From assembly GCA_025738555.1 (NCBI GenBank), contig JAOVFP010000001.1:186001-250000 (forward strand): a DNA stretch of 64,000 nucleotides, given 5' to 3'. Below are positions 30,156-40,701 of this stretch, piece after piece. Made by a program: the position numbers and the translations under genes. The notes beneath the pieces are model-generated. The model was not told the origin of the DNA and searched no databases. It saw only the letters and a list, made by a program, of their open reading frames with translations. Source of the DNA: Cyathus striatus. Its lineage: Eukaryota > Basidiomycota > Agaricomycetes > Agaricales > Nidulariaceae. Every line of letters begins with the position of its first letter. The stretch's first letter is position 1.

Positions 30156-32530
30156 ATGACAACACATCTTTCCATGTTACTTCCACTTCCAATGGACGAA
30201 AATAGGCAGCAAAACTTCCTGCTACCCCAACCACCTAACCAGGCCCAAAGCTTCTCATCTCTCCCACCTTCTGTTCCAATGCTTATGATTCCTCATTCTT
30301 CTGATCACCATGCTCACTCTCCATCATTGATACCAGTGCTCTTTTCTCCCGACCCCCTATGGCAGTCCAATTATAGCCTTGAGACTAGCCCTCTTATGCA
30401 GTCCTCTGTGTTACCAAATACATCTGGATTGCCTTCCTCCCAAATTAGTATGTGAAGTCTCCAGGATGACAACAACATGCTATGAAACCAATGTATGCAT
30501 CTCCAACATGAAAACACAGCCCTAAAAGCACAAGTTGCTTCATTACGGTATGTTACTATTATCAGTTTCGATGTGTATATAGTAGAGTCTGACATTGGTC
30601 TTATAGAGAATCATATCAGACACTTGTAGCAGTAGTCCCACAGTTTGGTTCTGCATCCAGAACACAACTTGATCATAATGCGCCGTCGGCCCCGTCATCC
30701 TCACTTTCTTCGTTTGCATCCATGGTACTCTCTTGAGAACCACTGGAGATCCTCAAGCAAAGCGACTACCTGTTGGTGTGATTTTGGCACCAATGCTACT
30801 GGAACAAGCATACCTGAGCTTCAGCTGGGGTTTCCATCACAGTACCGGTACCTGTTGAGGGAGAGGAGCCAGACAAAGATGGTATTAATAATATGATGAA
30901 ATTCATGGAGGACCAGAATGGAGTTGTCATTGACAGTTACATGGCAGGATATATTCGAAAAGCAGTATCTACCATTTACTTCACTCTTAAGAAGCATGGT
31001 GAAGCCCCTGACAAATGGGGACAGGCCATGCCCTTTGCCACGAACTATTATGAACAGGAGATTGAGGGGAAGTTCCCTATGTTGCAGTTGTGCAAGGTGC
31101 ATTGTAAATCGGGTATGATAGCCACTCACTCATATTATGGGTGGGCACAAACCCACTTACAAAAAGGATCCAAACATGATGTGCCTGCCAAACCCAAGGC
31201 TATGAGAGGTAGGAAGGGAGCGAAAATGGCAATTGAGGTACCAGTTTGTACTTCCCACTCCCTGTAGATGTGATATGTGCTCATGACCTGTCATAGAACC
31301 CCACCCCCACTGCCAGCAGCATAGCTCCACCAGCTATTGTCGTTACTGATGAAAGCTGTGTGACCTCGACTCCCGCCACTCTAGCCCCACTTGATACCAA
31401 TCCCATTGCTTCTCGCAATGTAGCTGCAGCTTCTGCGAGTTTGGATACATGCTCTAATCTCAGCATAACAGTTGCCCACTCAATGTAAGTCAAAATTCTT
31501 CTAGTATTCTTCTTTTAAAGCATCCCCTCAATCTGCTCAACAGCTTTGATGATGATGATGACAATGATGACACCTCGTCTACTGAAAAGCTGTTGTCTGA
31601 GAATGTCATTAGTAGGGGTTTCCAACGATTTTGTATTCAATATCAAGCTAACTCATGAACCCTGTAGGTTCAAACCCACCCTGCGGTATAGGTGCTAGAT
31701 CGACAGCTACTCATGCTACTGAATACCCTATGGACCAAGTGCCACTTGGAGATACTGGAATGCAATTAAACAACAGTATGTGTGTCATTTCATTGTGGGT
31801 TGATTTCTACTTACACAGCCCCAGCTCCATGTGTCCCTGCCATTGGTTATATGCCGCAAATTGTATCCAATGGCGAAGGAGTTAGTTCTATTGAGCAAAT
31901 GGCTTCACCTGAGGTGAATGCCTGTAACCAACATATGTATATCATGTATGCTCATAGCTGCTCTGCCAAATACTTAAAGCAAGTTTTATATTTAGGCCTG
32001 AACTCGATCTTGAATGGAACCATGTCCATGGCCACCTCCATTGGAGTTACAGGCCCCTTGTTAACCCTGACAAACACAGCAGACGATATCAGCGGAGGAG
32101 GTTCACCTGAATTGAGCCCAGACCCCCTGTGCTACATACCCCCCCAGCCAACATGGGTTCCAGGAAGAATGTGCCTTCTCGTCACGATATCATGATTCCT
32201 ATGGAGTCGTTAACGCCACGGTGAGTCCTTCCTTTCCCACATTGGATAGGATAACTTATGTGTTGGTTTTGCAGTGACCTTTGTGCATGGGACTGGTGTG
32301 GAGAGTGTCCAGGCAGATTGAAGGCAGACTTCTCAAGCTACTGGGATGCACTTAAAGGAACTGCTTTGGCTAATGTACACTGTCCACAGGTGGGTTAGAA
32401 GATCATCTAATATTCTAATTTTGCGATTAGGAGTATAGTTTGAAATCGAAGCAATTGAAAGCTGCCTCTGCAAAGCCAGCTGCACGAAGCGGGGTTGCAA
32501 CGAGGCGCAACATGAATTCGAGAGCGTAAG
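30156..32530 (+). CDS. Multi-exon gene of unknown function
   Basis: A chain of coding-like segments on one strand. A Pro/Ser-rich part (30156-30455) precedes a better-conserved part (30893-31240) encoding MEDQNGVVIDSYMAGYIRKA, YFTLKKHGEAPDKWGQAM and a block reading FPMLQLCKVHCKSGMIATH. This last resembles a region common in repeat-encoded agaricomycete proteins (FPEL.LCE.DWK...IA...Y..W). Downstream come Thr/Ala/Pro-rich exons and a tail near 32275-32530 (CAWDWCGECPG, then KPAARSGVATRRN) ending in a stop after NSRA. Candidate introns lie near 31494-31670 and 32220-32275. Not all joins can be fixed by eye. Low CpG suggests repeat origin. It could be a decayed transposon accessory gene; no enzymatic motif is visible. 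Confidence 0.4.
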
Positions 32531-33057
32531 TAGTAACTACAAGGTGGTTAGACAGGGCTAGTTTAGTTAGATTACGCTAGATATTGCTATTTTGTTAGCT
32601 ATCATATTCTAGATCTCGGATCTCAGTAGACAAATTTAAATATCATGCTATTTTCATACACATTCCTTAGACATGGCTAGACAATACCGAAGGCCTTGTT
32701 ATATCATCTTAGAGGTACCTAGATATCATCATGAATACTCTATGCCCTTCTATAAAGTACTTAGAATGCACTATATAAAGTGTTATATATCCCTAGACTG
32801 GCATAGATATACATATACAACCACTTGACAAACATGTTGCAATGCTCCAATACATTACTAGACAACTCTTGATTGACAATATACAGTCATAGATCTTGCT
32901 ATACCTGCGTTGATAAAGCAATCTAGTGAAATCCTTAAAGTTCTAAGCATTAGATGATCCTAGATGGGCTTTGATGTCAGTAGAAAAAAATCTAGATATT
33001 CTCGATTTTCTATGTCGGTCTAGTCACTGCTAAGCATTATATTTTCATAGACTAGAC
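32531..33057. other. AT-rich flank of the DUF6589-RecQ element
   Basis: No gene. It contains CTAGATATTGCTAT and GCTATACCTGCGTTGAT words that recall the interior of the element at 45304-46356. The right flank of the big element (38775) has TTTTGACTGGGG, like that element's terminus. The large element may have landed in a relative of it. The last nine bases (AGACTAGAC, 33049-33057) are the left target-site copy. Confidence 0.4.
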
Positions 33058-33469
33058 TAGTCTCGGCTACCCAGCCATTAGCACTGGGCCAAATCCAAAT
33101 TAGGATTTCCCACTGTGAACGTCTGGGATAAAACCAACAGGTTTGGCAGGGGTTTGCATTCGGTGTTCTCGGGCTTCGCGAGCCCTCATCCACTGTCATT
33201 ATTTGATGGTTTTGTATATTAGTAATCGTATTAGTCACTTTTATGATGTAATTTTGATGTAACTAATTACATTATATAATCACATTGATTTCGATCGCAT
33301 CATGTTGATTTGAATCGCGTTGCAAGTGCATTGCATGCACATTGCACACGCATGCAGTAGTTTGATAGGTTTGAATCGCATTGCATGTGCATTCACCTCT
33401 ATTATCATTCCACTCATCATCTCCCCCCCTCATACCTCACTTTTATTACACTCTGCTTGCTGAGCTATG
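33058..33469 (+). repeat. Left TIR with embedded promoter
   Basis: Matches the complement of 38296-38746 along its length, except for a stretch of about 39 bp present only in the right copy. It contains words GATTTGAATCGC and TGCATGTGCATTGCA, then a pyrimidine-rich leader, and ends in GCTTGCTGAGCTATG, so identity stops exactly at the initiation codon of the DUF6589 gene. Confidence 0.9.
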
Positions 33470-36225
33470 CCTAAGTTGCCTAGATTTGGGGTTTATCTCC
33501 CTGATGGGATACAATTTCATTCAGACTACAGTGAACCTGAAGCCATGACCTCTCCTGGCCTACCACCTTCATCACCACTGCCTATTGACCCAAGTATATG
33601 TGATGAGTATCGTCTGGCTTTAAATCCAAGCTCTGATTTACTGGATGATGATCCTACTGATCAAGATTTTGAAGTTAAAAAAGAGCGAGGATCACCAACA
33701 ACTTTAGATCAGAAAATTCTTGGGACTATTGCACATATGCAAAATATGTATTCATGCCTTTCATTGGCTGAATTTTTCATTGGTCTTTTCAGATCAGATG
33801 ATGTAGCTCTAAAGGCATCAACTGGAATATTTTATGCTGGAGGTTCACATATCAAAATAATGGAAAATTGGTGGAATCATCAAGGTGGATTGAAAGATGA
33901 TGCAATGGTAGAATGGATTATGGAAAAGGCAGCCATTATATGTGCTCGTGAAAGCAGCCACCTCACCAATAGGGCATCTACTGGACCACATACTCAAAAA
34001 GCTGAGGAGCTTTGCCTTCCTATTGCTAAAATCAATGTTGCAAATGTGAATCAATTTCAAGCAAAACATCTTGGAGCCTTGTATGACAAAGTCACTCCAC
34101 ATTTTCAAAAATTGATTAAGGCTTTCATCACACTAGGTACAGACAATGATCCTAAAAGGAATAGAGACTTTGTATGTGTAATTTCTACTTCAGAGAGGAA
34201 CAGAGTACTTACAATGAATAGGGTCAGATAATGATTACTTCAATAGCACTAAATCTTCGGAGCCAGAAGACAAATTACCATCAAGCTATCAATTCATTGA
34301 TCTTCTGGGATAACCGCATGCCCAAACATCTCATCCAAATGCTTAATAAATTTGGAATTTGCACATCCTATGTGTTTCAAATTAATGGAATTAAGTCACT
34401 AAGTCAGAGTGCTGGTCAAATGGCAAAGGAAGCTGCAAACAACTCATTAAAAATTAAGATGCTACCTTATGATAATTTTAATTGGATATCAAATGCTTGG
34501 GAGTCAAGTGCTCTGCATAAATCTCAGACTCATGATCAAGTATCTGCACTACTGGTTATTCTACCAACACCTACTGGTCAAGATGCTAAAACTATAACAG
34601 CCATACCTTCATTTAAGGAGAAGGCAGGAGCACGTCACAAAATTAACTCATGTATTTCACTCACCAACATCACTCCCTCTAAATCTGATAATGATGCATT
34701 CCGGAAGAATGCAATTATACATGTTCAAAATATAATTGTGAATAATCTGGAGAACCTGAGTTACTTACAGAAGTTGGTTCCAAAGTTTGAAGACCAAAAA
34801 GCTATTCAACCACTAAAAACAGAAGAATATTATCTTCCAACATTTGATCAAGAGCAAGACTCAACAAAAGGAAATATGATTGTTCTTGAGCATTACTTTG
34901 GAAAGGTACTGGCAATACCAAAGGAAACCTTTGAGGATACAATGTTTACTGTACTTGGAGATCATCTGACTGTTGCACGTGATCGTGCAGCTCAAGACCA
35001 GCATGCTATTGATCTTTCTCCATATGCATTTGATCACCTTTCAAGTTTATGTATGGTTGGTGGTATAATGCATTATGAAATGAATTATATTTCAGCTCTT
35101 TCAGGAAATTTCTGGGGATCAGATGGAAACACGGATCCTGTTTCATTGTCAACATTTCACAAGTTATTACCAAACCGTATGGAAGTCAACTCTTGCAAAA
35201 TTAATTATTATGCATGGATGAGATTTTTGGATGTTATTCTTCAAGGTCTTGCACTTAGTGCAAGCATGGCAGTTACAAAAACATCTTCATTGAATGAATT
35301 AGAAAGTATTATTCAATCAGACTCCAAATTACTCACAGGAATTGCAACTGTTGTGGTTGATAATTTACTTGTTCAATCTCTGGATAGACTTGAGGACTTG
35401 AGCATAAAGAAACTTTTAGGAGATACAGTAACAGGTCATTCAATACTCTTGTTTCATGACTTAATGATGCTTCGAGAAATGCATGATGCAGTAAAGCGAG
35501 GCCATCCAACTCGGGTTCTTCAAATGATTAAATTCTGGATGCCCATGTATTATGCAGCAGGGTGCTATAACTATGCTAATGAATGTATGGAGATTTTGCA
35601 CAACATAATTCATTATTGGCCAAGCCCATATGCTGATGTTGCATTTAATGGAATGTTTTTTAATCCTCATGGACATAAAGAAAACTTTAAGCCCACTGAC
35701 TTACATGTGGAACATTTGAATGATCGTATTAAAGAACGTGCACATGGATCAAATGCTTCCCCATCTGTATTGGAGAAGATAGTACCAGCTATGGGATATG
35801 TTCAAAACTTAACAGACTCAGTATTTGAGGAAATGGGAGTAGAAGATCTTAATCAACGTCACAATCATGTGAAACAGAAGACTGACATTTCTATTGTCAT
35901 TCACCATATGCAAACTCACAATATCTTTGACTTTGCACAAGATAAAAAATCTACACATACTGTAATTGATTTATACCGCTATGGCTTACAATGTGTTAGT
36001 GGTTTGAATGGTGGGCATGAAAAACATTTGGCCAGAAACAAGTTGCAATATCGAGAATGTCACACAAATGATTCTTCAATCACCACAGATGAAATGGAAG
36101 ATGAAATAATAAATGAGACAGAATTAAACACAGGTGTGGAAATTATACTTGGTACAGAAGGTGAAGACTGGAATGATATTGAAAGATTTGGATTGAATGG
36201 CAATGATGGTGATGAGACTTACTAG
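33467..36225 (+). CDS. DUF6589-family protein, putative transposase
   Basis: Two exons: 33467-34171 and 34228-36225, with a 56-nt GTATGT...CAG intron (34172-34227) removing a stop, give 900 aa. Without splicing the frame would end at 34231. Family features: an N-terminal helical region (about 70-235); the ITSIALNLRSQKTNYHQAI segment after the junction; YDNFNW (316-321); LGDHLTVARDRAAQ (478-491); GGIMHYEMNY; and an acidic NECMEIL followed by TDLHVEHLN (725-733). DUF6589 proteins are abundant in agaricomycetes. Asp317, Asp480 and Glu687 or Glu690 are placed where an RNase H-fold DDE nuclease could have its triad, but this is inference. The gene is carried inside long TIRs beside a helicase, which supports a role in transposition. 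It starts at the first ATG after the TIR. Confidence 0.8.
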
Positions 36226-36291
36226 ATATCAATAGAATATATTGTATTACTGTACAAGATTTGACAAAAATAACTATTATTTACTACCAAA

Positions 36292-38298
36292 TTAAAATGC
36301 TTCAGGTCCCTGAGTCATTTGCCATTTCAACTCAGTTGGAATAGCTAATTCCACTTGTGAAGCAGGTTCAGACTCAGACTCATCACCACAAACATGATGT
36401 ACTGCAGAATGAAGTGCAATAAGAAGTGAAGGAGAAAGGGACTCAAGATGTAAAATGGAGGTCACTGCATAAAGATCATCAATATTCTTAATGGTAAGGG
36501 CTTTCTTTGCAATCACAAGTAGATCCCGCTTTGATACCAAAGACTCTGGTCCATAGGCAGGCCAGTCATCCTTCCAATCAGATAACCATATTGCCCACCT
36601 CCACTGAAAGAGAGCATCATAAATCTTTTGCACATTACTGTCAGAGATTTTAATTCGAGGTGCTTTTGAAATGTTCTCAGGCATGAAAGTATAGTGGCTT
36701 GTGAGAAGTGTTAGTTGGGGGTTGCAGTTCATACATGAGTGGCAAGGAATATCATCGCTGCGAGGTGGGTTTTCCAGCCACTTATCAGTGCACTGTTGTA
36801 AGCATTGATCAGTCTGAACAAGATCAAGAAGACCCATATCCTCATATTTAGGATTCTTAACAGTTGGGGAGTCTGATGTATCACCAGTCATTGATTTTTC
36901 AACTAGAATTACTCCAGTTGCAGTTGATCCTTTGCTTCGGGCTCCTCTACCTCTTCGCTGTTCCCATTGGACAATAGACAGTCCACGACATTGGTATTGC
37001 ACAACAAGTCCAACTCCTGGGAAGTCCATACCTGCACCAATCTTCTCTGATCCCAATAAAATTTTGATACGCCCTTTCAACATGCCAGTAATGCACTGCC
37101 ATTGATGTTCCTCAGACAGTCCAGCATGTAAAACATCAAGCCAGGCAATAGGAAGATTAACAGAGGACAGCTGTTTATGTATCCACCAGAACATATCTCT
37201 AAGCATATCAAGATCATCACAGTATATAATCATTGATAGCTGTTCAGCTAGATTTATTACAAATCCTAAATCAAGAAAAGATCTAGCAGAGTGCTGCATT
37301 CTCTTCACAATGGTTTTCAATTCTGGACGAAATTTTCTCAGGTTGATGAAATAATACTCAGGGAAAAAACCAGCATAAATAATAAGCACATCACGGTAGT
37401 GCCTTGGCAATGTTGCAGATAATGCTACCAAAGGAATTGTAGGGCCCAGAACTTGTCGTAGGAGATGTAAACGTGTGTAGGAGGGGCGCCATGAGACACT
37501 CTCATATATAGAATGTGCTTCATCAATGTAAACAGCTGAAAGGCGATCTTTAAATGAGACTGAATGAAGTATCTCAGCTATTTTTGGTGTCTCAAGCATC
37601 TCTGGGCATATATACACAACATGCATTTCATCATACTGAGCTAGTCTCTTGAGAATATCAAAACTTGAGTTTGTTGAGCAGAGAAATAAACCAGATATAC
37701 TTGAATTCTTATGACTGAGAAGAAAGATCAACTTAGAAAGGATAGTGTTAATAAAATATTCAAATGTGACACACCGATTCTCTCCTTGAACACCTAAGCT
37801 TGTAAATGGGACAATAACAAGTGAGATACCAGTCTTCTGTGCTAAGAGAGGTAGTATCCATAGCATTGACTTTCCAGCACCAGTTGGGGCTACCACACAG
37901 ATATCTAACTTTTGTTGCAGTATCCTATTTGCACCTTCAATTTGATAGTCATGCAGCTTTTCATTTTCTTGAAGCAAGTTATGAGAATGTGCCAAATTGT
38001 TCCATTCATTGGCAGAGAGATCTGGTATAGAGAAAACTCTTGGAGATGAGGGGAAATTTAATGCTTTTCCCCTTGATTTTCCAGAGGAAGCAATAACATA
38101 GGGTGAGAAAGAGGGAGCTTTAGGGGTAGAGATAAAGCCATTTCGAAAATTTTGTTTATTGAGTGTTGGTATATGTGAAATTAAGCTTGAAGTCTCTGCC
38201 TGGAACTGGACTGGAGTTGGAGTTGTTGGTTGTGACTCATTTTCATCAGTTCTTGCTCTCTTGTTGCATTGAGGAGGCCAGATTGGAATATCATCCAT
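36292..38298 (-). CDS. RecQ-like superfamily 2 DNA helicase
   Basis: 668 aa as one frame. A likely 60-nt intron on the minus strand (37774-37715, GTGTGTCAC...TTCTCAG) keeps the frame open and would give 648 aa; splicing joins VQGENR to HKNSSI and fits the family better. Motifs in the unspliced numbering: Walker A APTGAGKS (137-144), motif II DEAH (259-262), motif III SATLP (294-298), motif V region GAGMDFPGV (421-429), motif VI QRRGRGAR (447-454), and a C-terminal cysteine cluster (CHSCMNC) in the place of the RecQ zinc-binding part. The N-terminus has a basic KRAR cluster, possibly nuclear. It would unwind DNA 3' to 5'. It is convergent with the DUF6589 gene, 66 bp between the stops. Confidence 0.9.
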   Translation of the reverse strand: MDDIPIWPPQCNKRARTDENESQPTTPTPVQFQAETSSLISHIPTLNKQNFRNGFISTPKAPSFSPYVIASSGKSRGKALNFPSSPRVFSIPDLSANEWNNLAHSHNLLQENEKLHDYQIEGANRILQQKLDICVVAPTGAGKSMLWILPLLAQKTGISLVIVPFTSLGVQGENRCVTFEYFINTILSKLIFLLSHKNSSISGLFLCSTNSSFDILKRLAQYDEMHVVYICPEMLETPKIAEILHSVSFKDRLSAVYIDEAHSIYESVSWRPSYTRLHLLRQVLGPTIPLVALSATLPRHYRDVLIIYAGFFPEYYFINLRKFRPELKTIVKRMQHSARSFLDLGFVINLAEQLSMIIYCDDLDMLRDMFWWIHKQLSSVNLPIAWLDVLHAGLSEEHQWQCITGMLKGRIKILLGSEKIGAGMDFPGVGLVVQYQCRGLSIVQWEQRRGRGARSKGSTATGVILVEKSMTGDTSDSPTVKNPKYEDMGLLDLVQTDQCLQQCTDKWLENPPRSDDIPCHSCMNCNPQLTLLTSHYTFMPENISKAPRIKISDSNVQKIYDALFQWRWAIWLSDWKDDWPAYGPESLVSKRDLLVIAKKALTIKNIDDLYAVTSILHLESLSPSLLIALHSAVHHVCGDESESEPASQVELAIPTELKWQMTQGPEAF

Positions 38299-38746
38299 AG
38301 CTCAGCAAGCAGAGTGTAATAAAAGTGAGGTATGAGGGGGGGAGATGATGAGTGGAATGATAATAGAGGTGAATGCACATGCAATGCGATTCAAACCTAT
38401 CAAACTACTGCATGCGCGTGCAATGTGCATGCAATGCACTTGCAACGCGATTCAAATCAATGCATGTGATTTAAATCAACGAGATGCGATTCATATCAAC
38501 GTGATGCGATCGAAATCAATGTGATTATATAATGTAATTAGTTACATCAAAATTACATCATAAAAGTGACTAATACGATTACTAATATACAAAACCATCA
38601 AATAATGACAGCGGATGAGGGCTCGCGAAGCCCGAGAACACCGAACGCAAACCCCTGCCAAACCTGTTAGTTTTATCCCAGACGTTCACAGTGGGAAATC
38701 CTAATTTGGATTTGGCCCAGCGCTAACGGCTGGGTAGCCGAGACTA
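38296..38746 (-). repeat. Right TIR with embedded promoter
   Basis: Inverse copy of the left TIR, ending at the ATG of the helicase gene. It holds an extra stretch of about 39 bp of ATTTAAATCA/TCGTTGAT-type words near 38455-38500. It keeps CpGs where the left copy has TG or CA (for example CGCTAAC versus CACTAAT in complementary context), so the left copy is more decayed. Confidence 0.9.
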
Positions 38747-38756
38747 AGACTAGACT

Positions 38757-39157
38757 TCATTTCCTTAGATTGTGTTTTGACTGGGGTTGAGCGGCGAGCC
38801 TGTCACGCACCGGGGGGGGTGCCGAATTGATTTGATTGGTACAGTAGTCGGAGGATTGGCTCGTTCCTGGTACAAATATTTGCACTTGTGTACCTAAGGA
38901 GAGCTGTGCGGCGATTGATTATCTATTCTCTATTGCTCCCTCACCTCAAGGCTTCTTTACTCATCGATGGAATCACCACTTGATACTCTTCAAGGCGCTC
39001 AAATACAAGAGTTTATTATGTATGTTTCTGAATTTTAGATTCGACACTTACGACTCATTGCCCGTACTTCGAAAGAGCTCCAAGAGAAACATGTGTATCT
39101 TGTCACAGCTTCAGTGGTCCCCGATTTATTCTATCATACCTTCACGGACCATCAGAT
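38757..39157. other. Flank and 5' region of F-box copy
   Basis: 38757-38830 is the outer flank of the element. 39090-39150 resembles 47215-47275 (CAGTGGTCC..GATTTATTCT), i.e. a shared leader of two F-box copies. No separate gene. Confidence 0.4.
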
Positions 39158-40701
39158 TTGCATCGAAAAAATATCATCCCAGAAGGATCTAAGCGCGTAT
39201 TAAAGGAGTCAAATATCTCCTACGCAGAGTCCGAGGGAATACAACTGGATAAAGAGATCGCCCGTCTTCAACAAATAGTCGAAGCATTACAGCAACGCCG
39301 AGAGGCACTACGCAAGTTTGAAATACAGGAACGGTCTCTGTTTTCGCCTATTCGGAAACTGCCCATAGAATTGTTACACAGGATATTCCTCGGGGCACAG
39401 CCTCCTACACACTGGATTGATTGCGGCCATCCGCATACCTTCGTTCAGGAGATCACGGAGGTATCTTACTACTGGAGATCCGCCGCTCACTCATGTGCTC
39501 CTCTATGGGCCACCGGATTCCGTCATTTATCGCGAGAGCACAAACATTTATTCGGGGGATTTGTTGAGAAGTGCATCTTGCTTTCCAAGGATATGCTATT
39601 GGGTGTTTATTTAGTAAACCGATATTTGACGAGTGCTGGTGATCTGGGAGACAGCTGTATAGAAGCAATCGCAGCAAATGCTTATAGATGGGAATACTTC
39701 GTGGTTTGTAATGGGGACCAGCTGGACGCTATAATTAACCATATACCGAAAGATATGATATTGTCCCACCTAAAGAAGCTCTACATCCGAGTCGTACAAC
39801 TTGATACAACTCATTCTTTCTCTTTTAATCCAACCCCCGAGCTCAAACATATCAGGCTTCAGCATATCGAAAATCCAAATGTTCGAATTATACTTCAATC
39901 CGCTCCTTCTCTAACCCATGTCGATATCAGGCATGTCGTCAATCCTCTGGACATATTCAGTGACTTCCCCTGGTCGCAGATTACCCACTGCACCTTGGAT
40001 AATAATAAATTTTATCCAGATGAATTTTGCGATCTACTTCAAAGTATGACAAATATGCTGCATTTGAGCATAGGCGGGCCGACAGGTACTACACAATCTA
40101 TCGTGCTTCCACATTTAGAAAAACTAGAAATCGCGAGGAGCCAGAGCTATGGCCTGGACGTTCTTATAACCTGAAAGAGCCATATATACCCACGTATGCG
40201 GTGGAATTTCTTCAGCGATCTAAATGCTCATTGAAGGAATTGAAACTCATGAAGATGCATGTATTCGATATTTGGCACATCTCAGAACTCAGGACCGTTA
40301 CGAAATTGCATTGGGATCCTGGAAATTACATCTCCAAAGGTCTCCAATCGCTAACAAGTCCTTATCAAGATGAAGGATGGACTCTTTTCCCCATGCTTGA
40401 GACATTGATTATCGAATCCAGTATTAATATTGGAGAAATAGGCAAAGAATTGGTCACCATGCTGAAATCTCGACTTCGACCTAAACTGGCACACATATCA
40501 GGAAGGATGGAGTCCGGAACATTTGGGGATTTCACTGAAGACGTGACCTCTCTCAAACTTGTGAACATTACCCTCGATGATAGTTATCTTGATGAAGCTG
40601 AGGTTGCTATTTTAAGGGAATTTCTCCAGTCAGATGAGGTAAAGTCGTCTGGAGTTAAAATAGAGGTTGTAGGTAAGAAATTCTTATACTGTAGCGTGTA
40701 A
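39158..40701 (+). pseudogene. F-box protein gene with one frameshift
   Basis: Frame 1 (to about 40155) gives a coiled-coil segment (SYAESEGIQLDKEIARLQQI, then 15 further residues), the F-box core FSPIRKLPIELLHRIFLGAQ, and leucine-rich sequence up to LPHLEKLEIARSQSYGLDVL. The reading then moves to another frame (40170-40701) with YIPTYAVEFLQRSKCSLKEL and a C-terminal MLKSRL motif. The paralogue at 21-23 kb has continuous sequence across this point (EILTTPYLKMLHL), so about 7 nt appear to be missing here. It would be an SCF-type adaptor. It is either a recent pseudogene or an assembly error, because no other lesion is visible. Confidence 0.75.

Larger units (their letters stand above)
33058..38746. 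mobile_element. 5.7 kb TIR element encoding DUF6589 protein and RecQ helicase
   Basis: The ends are TAGTCTCGGCTACCCAGCC in inverse orientation. Terminal inverted repeats of 0.41 kb (left) and 0.45 kb (right) run inward to the start codons of two convergent genes. AGACTAGAC occurs immediately outside both ends (33049-33057, 38747-38755), a candidate 9-bp target duplication, although the flank is internally repetitive. Both reading frames are open. CpG is rare throughout, including the coding parts. TIR differences are mostly CpG transitions. I do not know this arrangement as a named transposon family. Confidence 0.8.

Noticed and set aside
33467..36225. Two separate genes overlapping as TAATG, or a programmed frameshift
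   Set aside because: A canonical 56-nt intron joins them in frame and gives continuous DUF6589-like sequence.
38881..39157. Separate small gene before the F-box copy (70-aa frame at 38980)
   Set aside because: Part of the region is a shared non-coding leader with the F-box copy at 47.3 kb.
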